From Apostichopus japonicus (lineage: Eukaryota > Echinodermata > Holothuroidea > Aspidochirotida > Stichopodidae), in assembly GCF_037975245.1 (NCBI RefSeq), contig NC_092564.1, positions 25,227,484 through 25,291,483 of the forward strand: DNA of 64,000 nt, written 5' to 3'. Shown here one piece after another: positions 25,643 to 47,642 of this stretch (positions are counted from its first letter, which is position 1; each line of letters begins with the position of its first letter). The position numbers and the translations under genes are program-made. Under the pieces are notes generated by a model. That model searched no databases, was not told the origin of the DNA, and saw only the letters and a list, made by a program, of their open reading frames with translations.

Positions 25643-28600
25643 CTTCGAGAAAAATGCAAGAGGTCAAAAGGTCAATGTCTAGGAATTTGTTGGAGAGCGG
25701 AATAAGGTCTTGCTATAAAGTATTTTTTTAGATCCTCCTGCAAGCAGGAACTGGCGCTGAAGCCATCATTGACTTATCAAAGCTGCAAGCTGACCAAAGT
25801 CAGTCTCTTAGATTCATATTTAGTATCCATGATTATGAATTGTCAACAACTCTGTAACTGGACGACATACATTAATCTTGGAGTGACTCGAACTCTGGAC
25901 CTTATGATTGAAAGGCACCGGCTTTTAACACTGAGCTAACACTCCTTGTAATCAGTATCAGTATCCTTGTAATCAGTATCCTTGTATCAGTATAATCAGT
26001 TTTACATTCAATGGGGTATACATTGTGCTGTATGTGTAGGATTTCACTCAGCATTGAGAATCATGCCAACGGACATACAATATCAAAAGTATCGATTATA
26101 AAACTGATGGTTTTCCAACCAGCTGCAAAACACTACACAGTTGAGGGTGGGGAAAGCTTGGGGGGGCCTTTGGTAACTTCATCTCAATGATGCAAAACAC
26201 CACACAGAGTTGAGGGTGGGGAAAGCCTAGGGGGGGCCATTGGTAACTTCATGTCAATGAGTCCAAAGATACAACATCAACAACAACAAAAAGTGAGGGG
26301 AAAAAATGAAAACACACTTTAAAAAGTGAAAAAATGAAAACATGTAGCTTTGGCAACAAAAAATCTAAACTTAAAATTCTGGAGATGGTTCACATTTGTG
26401 ATGTAATTTTGAATACCCTGTTTAGACGACAAAACTTGTAGAGTATTGCTCAAAAGTCACCGCACAGAACAAGATATAGATATGGGTTGATTTAATAGTT
26501 CAATGATGGAACAGTATATACGACAAGGAGGCTAATGGATGGAAAGCTGACGACAACTTTGGGGAAGATTGTTTATAACTTTTTCTTACCTGGTTCAGGA
26601 AGTTTCGGTGAGAGTTTACTGGCTATATTGACTGCCTCTATCCAGGAATTCATTTCTTCGTCTGATTGGGCAATGAACTATTGAAAGAGAAAAAAAATCC
26701 AATTTATGCATTAGTTTGTTTAACTTAAATTAATATACGGGTGCTTCATAGGAATACTACTGAAAAAAAGATATGGGCCAAAATATGCTAGGAAGATGGC
26801 ACAAAATCTCCAAAATGGTCTAACAAGAATGAAAAAATAGAAACGTTTTCATATCTTCTACAGCCATGGTACCATCCTTAGTAGAGGCCACATGCCTCCT
26901 CCAGACCCCTCTCCCCCATCTCTCCTCCAGAACCCACTCCCTCCTCCAGAACCCCCCCCCTCCCCTTCATTCACCCTCCATCTTTATTGGAAAATATTAA
27001 GGATCATGGGAAAATTGACATTCAGAAAGTCCATTTAAATGCTACAGGCCAAAAATTGTTGATGGTTTAGTGATTTTCTAGCAGTCATTTTTATTGTGAC
27101 AAACTAACAATTAATATATTGGCATATTATTTATTGTTTATATATTGTAAAAACTTGTATTTCATCTGCAGACTAAACACAACAATTAATACAATTCTCT
27201 TGTTGCTTTAACTTAATGAGTGTATGAGTGTAAAGAGGATGTTTTTCATATAGTTTTGGTTCAGGATTTAATGTAATTTTTATACAGAATATTTGACTTC
27301 ACACAAGGCTTTTCACCCAACTACAACAGCTTTTTGAGTAGGTTTAAGAAATGATTATCTCTCGACTTGTTTTTTTTAAAGTTGTATATTTTGTGGAGTT
27401 CTTTAAACCAGAGCTTTAATGCAAATGCCATCTAGTTCCGCTGTTTGGTACGACTAAAGCTGCCCAACATTTGACAGGGGTTTGAAGTGCATGAGGTGAT
27501 GTCTTCATAATGGATCCACTGTATGCGGGATGGAAGTCTGGGAGGGGTCTTATAATAGGACACTCTTCTTAAAACTGCTAGCCCTTTTTCCTGAAGGAAA
27601 TAAAATCTTATACATGTCTAAGAAGGAAGTCATCCATGGGAAAAAATGTTTCCAACACCACCCTCCACCCACCCGCTGCCCACCTGTTCTTCTACCCTAT
27701 CCTCCAAATGAAAATATTCCCCAATGATCACGTTCTTACCTGGAACGACCTGAATCCTGGCTGTGAGACTACAATCAGGAATTGTCGCCGCTTATGTTTC
27801 TTCTCCATGTCCGGAGCAGAGACCGCCTCGTACCCCGACAAGTCGATCTCGTTGCACTGTTTGGAATCCGTCTTGCTCTTGAAGTAGTACATGATGTTGT
27901 CCTTGATGATACAGTACCGAGTCTGCCAAGCGCTGAAACCAAATTGACCCTCTAGACGGAGGGAAACGAGACCAATTTATGTACGAAGGATCGTTAAGGG
28001 TCGTTAAGCTGCAGCAGGTGCACAATCCCCAGCAGCAAGGCCAAACAGCCTGGTAAGCAGTCTATTATTTTACAATGCCAACAGCCGCCAGTGCTTTTAG
28101 GATATGCCACATAGCTTATCATTTACAATTTTACATTACTGATTTACACTACTGTAGGTGCCTATCCAATGTATAGTTTTAATTCGTTTTGAATATTCTA
28201 ACAATGAGCTGGACGATCATGATCAAACATAAGATTTGTTTCATCTGCTTCAAATAAAGTTAAAAGAACGACCATATTTTAACCGACTAGGGCTCCAACC
28301 AATGATCTCCCTCCAGATGGCTAGGTTTCATTGATTCTAGTGCCACTGGAAGTTTTTCCACTGGAAAATAGACATTATTTTACTACATATGTGAAACTGC
28401 AGAGCACAACTGAATTTATAACACAGCCTGGCTGCATTGATGCTGCAGCCTTCTCAGTGCCTAACATATTATGATGATAATATCCTTACACTTTTATAGA
28501 AGTGAAAGGTAGTGCTCATCAAGTTATTAATTTTTAGCATACATAGTCAACTACCATAACTCTTCCACAAAGATGCACCCTCACAAATGCACCCTCATTG

Positions 28601-31600
28601 TGACACTTACTAGAGAGGTAAGGATATTGCATATCCATAGGGAATAGAAATGTGTGTGTAAGCCAGCCAATCTCAAGCACTGCAGGCCCCATATCACTTA
28701 ATATAGGGGCCATTAGGAAAATACTGCTGACTGCTAGCTTCATTACATAAACCTAAGCTATCATGAACAGAGGGCGACAATTAAAAACCACCAGCTGCTT
28801 CCTTTGTTCCATAGTAAGTTGACCCTACTCCATCATTTGATACTAGAACAGCAATACTTTGCAGTAACCAGTTGAGTTTTTTTTCTTCCCAAAATCTAAA
28901 CTGGACTTTTATTCTAAAATATCTAAACGTTTCTACTGGTTTCTCAGAAGGGGCTTCAACCTCCAACATGTTTTTATTTAGTAGGGTCCAAATAAATACC
29001 AAAAATTATCATTATTGAATAAAAATCCATTATCTGACCTATGATGCCAGTGTCACCACTTTTTGTTTAGCCACAGAAAAGTCTTTTAATGCATAATGAA
29101 CTTCTGTAGATGTAAAATTCTCTGTCATTGACTCAACCAACACACTGACACAGGCAACTTAATGAGTGTGTGCACCCTTAGAAATGCGTACAGAGAATTG
29201 TGAATCCCTACCTTTACGCTTCTTGTCTAAGAAACCTTCCTTTATAGACTGTGTTAGTTCAGAAACAGACTTGGGTCGCATTTTTGCTCCTTCTGCAAAA
29301 GAGAGACATTTTTGTGGGAGTATAAACATTCTACAGTTTTATATGAATATTGCACAAATTATCAAATAAAAAAGTTACATTTTAACATATATAGTGTTTT
29401 GGAAACAGACCACTGTCACCAGAATAGAACATAAACTACAGTATTCTACTGAATGAGAAAAAAAATGTTTTGTAATCCTCAAATGGATGCCAAATTATCC
29501 GACAGGCAGATGACTCAAAACCCTAACAACGACCCCCAAGGTCAATCTGGTCATGGGAGTCTCTGTGAACTTTCTATTTTGGGGATCACGTGCCTGCTAT
29601 ACATTACAATTTGCCTTTAGGGCCACAGAGAATGCTACTCTGGCAGACCTGGCAATCAACAACATGAAAATTGTAACAAAACAGCTACAAACTCGATCTG
29701 CATGATGGATGAGGTCAAGGTTTCTTTGAAAAATACCAACCATAAAGAAACTAAGAAAGTCCAACGAGAGTCAGATGGGAGATAGAAGGGTAATTTGTCT
29801 ATAGCAAAGGGCACATTTTGGTGAGGGAGATCAAGATACTGTAGGATGGTTGAGAAATAAAGTGCTTATGGAAGCATGATCTTGCTTAATTAACACAACT
29901 GTCTTATGATACTAAATTCAGTTGATATGAACCCATTCTCCCATCCACCTCCCTCCCCCTTCTTCTATCCCTCTCTCTACCCAATCCCCCCCCCCTCTTT
30001 AAAATATATGGCTATATATTGAATGAAATTAATAATTTGTTAACCAGAGCTTACTGTAAATGGCATGATGTGATATGACTCAAATTTGTTAATGAAAACT
30101 TCAAACAGTCCACTCTGAAATGGGAGAAATCGGCAGAAATGCAGGTTTTCTAAAGTACCTTGAAATTTTGGGTCACTTTAGCACTGTTCATATTGACTGT
30201 GTGTCTATGGTCTAGAAATAACACTCGGTAACTTGCGAGGAAATCTTACACAGACTTTACATTGCAACCCTGAAAAGCAGTACTGTACTATACAAGCTGC
30301 AAATAGTCATACTGCATGTTTCCACACAGTACTAATGGCCTGCAGATGTTAGAGAGCAAACTTTGCCCTGTACCTCTAAAAGGAAGCAGGAAGCAGGTAA
30401 CAGGAAAGCCAGAAAAAGCAGAAGGGATATTCCCACAACTCAACACCATACATCTGTTACTGTGAGAAGGCAAGACATATTATCCCACAACTCACTGTAC
30501 GTCTGACGATATGATAACATTATTTTAAAGACAACACTGCAAGTAGTTAATTGCCACTCACAGTAGGTAGTCTGGTCATGGAAACCCTATGACAGCTTTA
30601 ACATGTCCTGCCTTACTTTGTTCTATTTTTATACAGCTCAGGAATACAAAACAGTTTGGAAATCATCAACAAATCGAAGACAGAGCGATGAACTTCAGCT
30701 AGAATAGCTTCCAATTATTTAAGCAATGACTTCAGAAATGTTAAAAGAGATTGCTCTGTCAACTGAGCTACTTAGTCTACAAGTTATAAACTTAGGTAAA
30801 ATGCACAATGGAAAAAATGACTGGAATATAATCTACAAAATCTTGAAATCAGTTATCTTTTGCTTGCTGGGTTGTATTGAATTAAATATGGGGTGTAATC
30901 CCTGGATTCTGACTACATGGTGCTTATAGATCAGATTTCAGAATATGCAAAGTATGCAAAATAAAACTCATGAATATCCATATCCACAAAAATTGCATCA
31001 GCCAGTTGGGACAATTTCCTAATGCTAAATACCTCTCTAAACTGTACTCCAATATCATGCTCTCAAAGCACTGGTATTGTCAGTACAAACAGTTCCTAAC
31101 CTTGATCTGATAGAAACATGATATTCATACTGCTCGTACTGACAATACGAGTGCTCTGAAGCGGGACATGACACTACAGTATAGAAGAAAATTGTCCCAA
31201 CTGGGTGATTGCATTACAAGGGCCCTGGATTGGCCACTCCTTCCATATGACCTCACTGGATTGGCCACTCCTTCCTTATGTCCTCATAATAATACATGAT
31301 AATATATTGCTGAGGAATCATATACACTCTTACACAGAATATTAACAAAATTTATGTAATAATTGCAGCTCAGTGAACTCTTATGTGAGCAATGCATATA
31401 CTGTACATCGATGTACTCTTACCGTAATTGACATCACCCTTATCCTCATCGTTATCTTCGTCGTTCTCTGACGACTTTTGACTCCCTGTGTGACTGAGAT
31501 TGTCTAGGGATGGAAGTGGTTTAGGGGGTAATTCTACTGAAGTTTCATCATACAACATGCCACTGTCCTCTTCCTCCGGACGATCATGCATGTAGGAGCT

Positions 31601-33134
31601 TGCGTCATCATATTCTTCTATCAAATAAGAAAGGAAGATTGGGAAAACAGGGTTAAGTGTGCAAGAGAAAAATTTTACTACTTCAACATATTGACACTTA
31701 CCTTAACAATTATCCACTTTATGTGCGATCGACAGTTGATGTCTCTCCTCTCCCCTTCTGCCTCTCCCTCCCCCCCTCCCCCTCCCGTTCTGACTTTTTC
31801 TAAATCTCTGTTCGACCCTGACATTATTCCCACCATTATCTTGGCATATAACTAATTTCTCTCGATACAATCAGATGGTCTCCAACGGCTACAGGTATGC
31901 AAGGGTGATTGCATCAATGTTTAGTTTCTTGCTACCTAGATTTGCAGGAAAATTATGAAATCCTTTATGTTCATGAATTGACTTGAGTTTGGTTCATAAA
32001 AAAACTTAGTCCTTTTTTATGAACTTTTTTTAATATTTTTTTTATTAAACTTTTACATTTTTTATTTTTATAAATAACTTAGTCCTTTTTTATGAAATTC
32101 ATGTTTATCAGGTAAAAATACTGTAAAAAGTTGAGAGGATGGACAAATGACTTTCCCAAACTATTTGCCATTTGGTAATATAGTCAATCATTTTTGAAAA
32201 GTGTCAAATTGTGTAAACACATTATGTGTCCATACTATAACTAATTTACAAAGTACTATTTTACTTATTAGGTACATACCTTGATCAAATGATATTGAAA
32301 ATAATTAATAAATGCTCATGCAATTTAGTTATCTCACCTTGAGGCTCCTCCCCGACAAGTTTTGACAGAGTTTCCTTTACTTGGCTGTAAAGACGGTCTT
32401 TTTCTGACGCAGCATCCTTCTTCAACTTTTCTTTCTTCAATGTCACCGTGAAGAAGTGGTCGATATCTTACAGATCAAAAAAATTCATACAAAGATCATT
32501 ATACAATTTTTCCTCTACAAACTATACACAATAGTCATTCCACTAATATTAATATTCCAAGTGAAATACTTGTAGAAGGACAGGTTAATCAGTACTAGTA
32601 ACCTTCCATCCTCAGGTAAACGCTTTGCACGTGAAACACGTTTTATGCGTTTTCAATTGGTCTTGAAGTGCGTATCCCCAGAATTGATGCACCGACTACA
32701 TTATGATGATGATGGTCATATGCAGTATACTATGTGAAAAGTATTCAATTTGCAAATTTCTGCAATAAATTTTTGCTGAAACTTGGTTTTCTTCCTTTGC
32801 ATATCCACTGCTTCCTTTTGAGTTCCCTGCGCAAACTTTACCGTCTGGGCGCCATTCAAAATATATTTTGTAGGAATTATGGTTCATGTTGTTAGGCAAC
32901 TAGCAAAAGTAAAACCTTCACCCAAAGTTCAACAATACTTGCCTAACTTAGACCGAGGCCAACTTACCTATAGTGTAGGCATTAATATTACTAAGCTAGC
33001 CTAAATTAAGCTCAGCCTAGGCTATAGGCTATGTAAAGATAAAACTGCACAATGGGCTATTGTTATTAATGTCAGGAATGTGGTAACTTACCCTTCAGTA
33101 ACTTTTTGACATCCTCCAAAACTTGTTGTTCCAT
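24879..33134 (-). CDS. SKAP2: SKAP1/2-type Src kinase-associated phosphoprotein (complete, enlarged)
   Basis: A cytoplasmic adaptor. In vertebrates, SKAP proteins bind ADAP/FYB and Src-family kinases and link receptor signals to integrin adhesion and actin. Seven minus-strand exons join in frame: 33134-33092, 32466-32338, 31617-31423, 29292-29212, 27951-27740, 26677-26590 and 25642-24879 (1512 nt, 503 aa). Residues 1-57 form a charged helical N-terminus like the SKAP dimerisation region. Residues 58-122 are acidic with YDDA, YDET and a PPKPLP motif. A PH domain spans about 141-243, starting KEGFLDKKRK and ending in the conserved Trp of MNSWIEAV. Residues 262-385 carry tyrosine-rich repeats, followed by polyproline. 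An SH3 domain (about 446-499) has the SKAP-like WDC, LKRGD, GGWWIGE and GLVPKDF blocks. Human SKAP1/2 are about 359 aa; the extra length lies mainly between PH and SH3. I cannot say whether it is closer to SKAP1 or SKAP2, so the symbol is approximate. Confidence 0.93.
25881..25947 (-). mobile_element. tRNA-like SINE remnant
   Basis: On the minus strand there is an A-box-like GTTAGCTCAGTGTTA and, about 40 nt on, a B-box-like AGAGTTCGAGTC. The T stem does not pair, so it is not a working tRNA. Short direct repeats of about 18 bp (tatccttgtaatcag) lie beside it. It sits in SKAP intron 6. Confidence 0.4.
26124..26260. repeat. Tandem duplication, about 67-70 bp x2
   Basis: Two adjacent copies start gcaaaacac(t/c)acacag and end ggtaacttcatctcaatga, with about 90% identity. 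They lie within SKAP intron 6. Confidence 0.9.
27740..27951 (-). CDS. SKAP2: SKAP exon 5: core of the PH domain
   Basis: Encodes EGQFGFSAWQTRYCIIKDN through SQPGFRSFQ. These are the central strands of the PH fold, with the conserved W-x-x-R-Y/W-C pattern also seen in human SKAPs. It starts in phase 1, ends in phase 0, and has a gtaag donor. Confidence 0.92.
30999..31207. mobile_element. Foldback MITE in SKAP intron 3 with 7-bp flanking repeat
   Basis: Terminal inverted repeats begin CA(G/C)CCAGTTGGGACAATTT. An inner pair, AGCACT(G/C)GTATTGTCAGTAC, follows, so nearly the whole 209 bp folds into one hairpin. ATTGCAT flanks both ends (30992-30998 and 31208-31214), as expected for a target-site duplication. 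No coding capacity. Confidence 0.75.
31225..31286. repeat. 31-bp direct repeat x2
   Basis: Two adjacent copies of ctggattggccactccttcc plus tail with few mismatches, right after the foldback element. Confidence 0.85.
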
Positions 33135-34448
33135 TGCGGGATAATTCTTAGAGCCAAAATAGACTAGTTACAATGGTTGTCTTATTAAAAGTTTTACCGT
33201 AAAATAGGCCTAGTGCTACAGTACAGTGTCCCCGCAAGCAAATCAACGAAGTCCATAAAACTCTTTTAGCGATGATATGTTTTAAAGTTTAGTTAGGGCT
33301 CTACTGTATTGTAGTGTAGTTATACGACGTTTATGGCATGCAGTTAGTAAACCAGTCACGTATAATATTCTACCATGCCGGGATTCCTCGTCATACACCG
33401 AACAAGGAACTCATCAACTTGATTACTTTTGGAAGCTATGATGCTACTTCCTGGTTCGTGATAAGTTTGTTGACAAAGAGTGATGCTTAGATATTTTGTT
33501 TCCCATATTTAGCAGATTGACATGGCTCAAATCTGGTATCATTAGTCGTGTAAGTGTAAATCTCACCTTTAAAAAATGGTGTTTCTTAAAAATTATATTA
33601 GTGTAGTTATTTTTGCTAATTAACAAGCACTGAAAACTGGTAGTCCACTGAGGGTGCCCAAGCCTGGAATTTCGACATTGAGCTTAGTGAATGATTGCCA
33701 GATAATGACATCCCATTCACAACGCCCAAGGTAACCGTAGTGCCGAACATTATCAATATCATTATCATATGTAGGCCTAGGCTAGGCTACAAATTACAAT
33801 AGGCTGGACAAGGCTACTGTAGATATATATACAGTAGTGTACTTTGGCCGAAGTCACAGTGTTAGTGTTACGGATCATGTATATTTCATATATTATAACA
33901 TGCAATTATTTGGCCTTAAATGCAACATGCATGAGGGGAGCAGTGCATAATGTAGAAGGGGAGCGGATATCGGGGAGTCGGGTAAGGGCAGTGGAGGGGG
34001 CCCGTGGAGGGTGCAAGCATCCATTCCATGGAGAATGTTGGCCTAGCCTAGGCTCTTATAAATTACAGAAACTAACCTAGGCTGTATGCCTTTATGCTAT
34101 ATAATCACTACATAGTCGAAGGACCCATTAATATGGTTGTCTACCTAATAATGATGGAGCTTTCATGATTTCAACATAGCTTTAAACTCAACATTTGACT
34201 AGGCTGGTACGCAAGTAATTATTTATTCATCATTATTATTTCTTAAGGAATACTCGTAAGTCCTAGCGGAGATGCACAGCCTAACTTGGGGGCCCAGGCC
34301 TAGTAGTAGTAGTTTGACTTCCCTTAGCTTCTTAATTAAGCCTAAATAATGTAACATTGCTTAAATCGGGCATGTGAGAATCACAAACAAGGGGAAATGT
34401 GTAACGTATATGCAATTGTTTTACCAAATGGAAAACTTGATATCTTGT

Positions 34449-34488
34449 GGAGGGGAGGGGAGGGGAGGAGGAGGGGAGGTGGGAGGGG
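34449..34488 (+). other. G-run block able to form a G-quadruplex
   Basis: Successive GGGG tracts separated by single A residues (ggggaggggaggggagg) lie on the plus strand, with more G tracts just after. They meet the usual four-tract spacing rule. Confidence 0.75.
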
Positions 34489-35710
34489 AATGAGGAGGTG
34501 GTGGGTTGTGATATAATGTTCATAATACTGAAGATAAGAGGTGAACATCGTTCATGGGTACATATCATACACAGGTGCTCCCAATGAGAATTATGCACAT
34601 CTTATGTACCTTGAACCTAATCATTTGCAGGAACTATTTTCTTTCCAAGGGACTTGTGGTACTCACTCGACATAACATCTTCATGAGCATATAGGTTAAA
34701 GTCTAAATATTAGGGAACTGTGGTGGAGTATGAATCAAGTTGTTGCATTTTATGCCTAGACTTTTCATGAAAAATATCTTATTTTTACAAATTTTAAGAA
34801 GGTAAGACTATTTCAGGGTATCTCACTAGTTTGTACAACATCAGCCATGTTCTTATTAAAGATTTGTTGATAATTTATGATTCCATTAGATTTGAGAAGT
34901 GAGATCAGATTACTTCTTAAGGTAGATTTGACCATTAGTGCCTTCATCAACCTGGTCACTGTAAACAGTAATTGCTGAAGATGACATATTATATCATAAA
35001 TCATTTTAAAAACCTTAAATCTCAGACATATAGGCCTATATGTTTGCCTACGTGTGTATCCCATTATGCTGGGAGTACCTGTGATCATGCATGATACTGT
35101 ATATTATAACATTAAAGAGAAATTTCAAGTAAAACAGAGCTTTCCCAAAGTCCCACATCCTTCTACAGTATATACTTAGTTATATACCACTACTGTAAAT
35201 AAGCTATATCTATACAAAACTACAGACCATGTGTTGCTCTACCAAATTCTGTGAAAACCTGTGCCAGTTATATACTGTACTTGCAAAATGTTATACAAGA
35301 GTGCAAAGATGTACAGTATAACACTTTTTTTTTTGCTCAGGAACCATAGTAGTTAATATGAGAATGAAGTCAGAGCCTTCACAACTGCTGCACAGAAGTT
35401 GAACACTAAGTTATTCCTTGGAAGTAGCAATATTTCTTGCCATACTGTTGTACATGTGAAAAAACAAATGTAAGTTTTTTTGGGGTTTTGTTGGGTGTGT
35501 GTGATACAGCACTTTTTTTGTGAGTTTGGTACAGTATAGGTTTTGTATATTTCAATTAAAGGCATTGAAGACTCGCCCCCAAACCGCGTGCCGCCCTCTG
35601 AAAAAAAGTTAACTTTCCGTTGCTTACAAGTGAAGTTTTCTTCTTGTCGCTACAAAGTGCAGACAGTAATGAAACATGATACCTTGTTATATTTTATGTG
35701 GACCTGAGAT

Positions 35711-35735
35711 CAGGGAGTTCCATAACAACTCCCTG
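35711..35735. repeat. Hairpin with loop CCATAAC, copy 1
   Basis: Perfect 9-bp arms (CAGGGAGTT and AACTCCCTG) close the loop ccataac. A very similar hairpin lies 2.15 kb downstream in DCTN6 intron 1. Confidence 0.85.
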
Positions 35736-36540
35736 CTGAGATTTCCATCGCTGCTATGAACACTGTGTTGTGGGTATTGACCATTGCTGCATGTATTGAC
35801 TGTGCACCAGTGTCTAGTTACCAATGGTAGCTAGCTGTGTGTGTTTTCTGGGATCGATGGTGATGTCTTACATTCGTGTTACACCTCATTCGAAATTAGG
35901 TCAGATTACTGGCATCAGACGTTTCTTTGTGCGCGAGTCTTTAAGAAACATGTAAAGCACATTGAGAAATGGTGTATATACACCCAGAATACAGATTTGG
36001 TAAAGTCTGAGAATGGTTTTGTCTTTATTTTACCATATATCTTCAGTACGCACAATGAACCATTCTGCCATTCATGTCATTTGCGTATTATTTATGTTCA
36101 AACGTGCATGTACATGGCTGGAAATTGCAATAATCATTGAGCTCTGAGAGACTAGATTGCATCATCACAAGTCTGGTATTGGTTCGCTTGGCATACTGTA
36201 TCGCGATACCACCATGCCGCACAATATACTTACCGAGCAGATGACAAAAAAAATGGTGCAAACTTTTAACAAATTTGCTTCCCATTTTTAGGGTCATTCT
36301 AGGCTTCTGTTGTCTGTTTGCTGATAGCACAAGTGTACAGTATTTAGTATTTTACAGTAAGTAGCTTAATTTGAAAGAATCTGAATGAATAGTACTTTGC
36401 ATTGTATCCGCATTGAGCAGTGAGCACACTACTCTGTACAGTAATACAAGCTGTTAGTAGTGCGCAGTCATGCAAAGGTAATGTATATTTATTTTTTTTC
36501 AAACAGGCTAGGCAAAATCAGACATATCTACCAGAAAAAT

Positions 36541-44818
<8,278 letters not shown>

Positions 44819-47588
44819 GAAAGTGATGTGACCATTCCAGGATGACCTTGCATCTGCTAGGATGTTGCATAGTTTATTATTTGCACTTGGTGTCATGGGA
44901 AGCGAACAACACTTTGCAGCTACCTTAGCAGTACCCATACGACGCATAGGTTTGGAATAGATTAGTTGTGAGGGTTTCATGAGCCAGCAACGCCAAGTCC
45001 ATCAACCCATCACAGGTTGTAGATGGATGGAGATCATTGGCCTTATTCTCTGGTATGGAATCCTCGCATAATGTCTGTTTATTGGTTGCAACTCTCTATG
45101 GTGATGTTAACCGTTCCATTCTCTGGAACGATCGTAAGCAAGAGAAGATCGTTGGCAGACTTCTAGTACGATCTATTCTGATATTGAAGAGATCATTTCT
45201 ATCCTTACTCAAAGGGGTTTATGGTAAGAAAAAAAATGCTTCGCCCCATGGGAATGGTTGCTTGTTTTAATCGCTTCAGGGGCCTCTGTCTGTTCCTTGG
45301 CTTTGGGGCTTTCAAGTAAATCCTTAAGCTTAGGTTGCTGCCTGCCATCCATCCTTCCTGTTAGGCTTCCTTCTGTAGGTAATAACTGATGTGAAACATG
45401 CTACCTCATCAGCCATCCAATTAGACTACCAAATTAAAGACAGAAAATGCAATCCACTGCACCAGTGAGAAATCAGGTGAATTTGGTGGGAAGTGCATTG
45501 TAGAATTGTATCATAGCAGTAGTGAATAATCCAACCAGCTGCTATTATCCGGTTTGTAACCCTATTAAAACTCTGCTCAAGCATATCTGGATTCAATCAC
45601 TGAAAACTAGCCTCTCTCCTCAAGGGTCCACAGCATCTCTCCTCATATAGACTCTTCTGGTTAGCAGCAACAGAGTGAAATTCAGTGTGGTTGGGCATGA
45701 ATTAGGCCTCAAAAAAACTGTCCAAAGGCACATTCTTTGTTTCTTGCTTCGGAAAATAATAACGAAAAAAACAAGATTTTAATCAAGCTAACCTAAGACC
45801 TTTCTCTCACCTCATCATTTATTGAAATGTATTTAATCAAGATAATAATGTGATTTCTGTAATAATATCATTGTTACAGATTGAGTTTGCCCTTTGTCAG
45901 ACTCCCAAGGCAGTATTGTCTGTTGAGTATATCATTAGTTGCTTTTGGAACATGTATTGTCTGTCCTCGTTTTCAAACTTTTTATTGATGCATTTTTTCT
46001 TTCTTTCTTTTGTGGTTTCTGAAAGTCCTAATACCCTCAAATCTACTCTATATATCTGAAGATCAAATCAATAAATTAAGATGCTCAAACTACACAGAGA
46101 ATTGACCAGCTAGAGGCAAGATTTTAGAGATTTAGCTGGATACAAGAAAAAATATTGAAATGGCTTTCCTTTTTCGTGATTTACTTTCGGAAATCGTCAA
46201 TTTGTGTCCCAGAAACTTGGCAATAGTTATCAATTTGTTCAGGGAATTACCTCCGTGAGTGTGAAAATTGTTGCTGGAGGTCACTGCCAGGCAGAGCTGC
46301 TAACTAAAGAAAGTATTTCTGCATCAGGGTGGGGGAAAGGGGGGGTTGGGAGTGGGCTATTAAATAATTGTTTCTTTGCATTGCTACACAAGTTATTGAT
46401 GTTAGATATTAACGTTTTACGTTATGTTATTGGTGGTGACGTATGCAATAAAACAAGTTAATGTTACATTAATGATATGCAGATTATTTTCTTGATTTCC
46501 TGGTATGTTTTTTTTTATTTTTAGTTTTGTCTTTCTAACAACTATTTTATTCTTTTGAAGACGATTAATTCGTTAGAGTTAAACATAATAAAAGTCAGGT
46601 GGTTTTTGTGCAGCAAAATGGATTTACCAAAACCTGCACAGGTTGTTATCGTGCAAAATTTTATGTCGAGACCAAGGTCCCTCAAACTGTAAATCCGTCC
46701 TTGTAATTTATTATTTCTCGTTCTTTAGAAATGATATCATAATTCCTAGTGTGATGTTTAATTCACTCTCCTTGTACATTTTGTCCATGAGCAGTACTGA
46801 TGTAGGTATGGAAAAATGAGTTGCACAGTTACTGTATTCGTAAATCAGTACCAGAAATGCACCAAATATTAAAATAAGCTTCATTCTCATGTATTTCAGA
46901 ATTAATTCTGTAGGAAGGATAGTTGATTGGCTAGTTGAATTGGCACGGTTCATTATCACAGGAGGGAGAAGCGGGGGGGGGGGGGGGGAGCGCCACAGCG
47001 GTGGATTCCCTAAAACTGCCGAATTTAAGTTATACCGTGATGATGCAAGCGGGGTTCAACCTTGGTGGGAGTGGGGAGGGGTGGCACAAACTTTGAGGGG
47101 CAGTGGAACACTTTGATTTGAAGGGGGCATACCACAAAATCACATCAACACTACCTGAAAAAAAAAAGATAGATTTCTCTGCATTCTGTACCGCAAATTT
47201 CAGTTTTTGAATATTTTTCAACAAAGGATACTTTGTAATAACATTTTTTCTGAACTTCTCAAGAAAATGGCAACTTTGTAAATGACAGAAGGCTTCTTCT
47301 TCTTAATTGTAAAATGGAAAATAACAGAAAGAGGAACTTGTCCCCCTGTGCCTTCCCTTGAGTTCCGTCCTCCAACCCCTCATTGTAACTGGGTTTTTTT
47401 TTCGCAACGTACATATCATTAGCAACGATTTTTTTTAAAGTGGCAAGTTATTGAGCTATATAGGGCAAACTTTTTTTTCTCTCAACCTACTGCGTTTCAA
47501 AAATTAACAGAATTTTGCTGTTTTTTTGTTATAATACTGCAATATCTGTTCTGTTGAAAATCAAAAGGAAGGCATGCAGATGAAATAT

Positions 47589-47642
47589 ATAGCATTTTTA
47601 TTCGCATTATCTAATATTAGATTATGCAAATAAAAATGCTAT
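47589..47642. repeat. 54-bp near-perfect palindrome
   Basis: Two 27-bp arms meet with no spacer. The left arm starts ATAGCATTTTTATTCGCAT, and the right arm complements it with two mismatches. Confidence 0.9.

Larger units (their letters stand above)
33135..36540. other. Divergent spacer between SKAP and DCTN6
   Basis: It should hold both promoters. No coding exon is supported. The words 'taggcctaggctaggctac' recur around 33770 and 34060. A dispersed-repeat-like block (about 35560-35640) begins attaaaggcattgaagactc; I loosely associate it with holothurian sequences but cannot verify that. Confidence 0.5.

Noticed and set aside
25881-25947. tRNA gene on the minus strand
   Set aside because: A and B box words exist, but the T stem does not pair and the anticodon loop has eight bases; better read as a SINE remnant.
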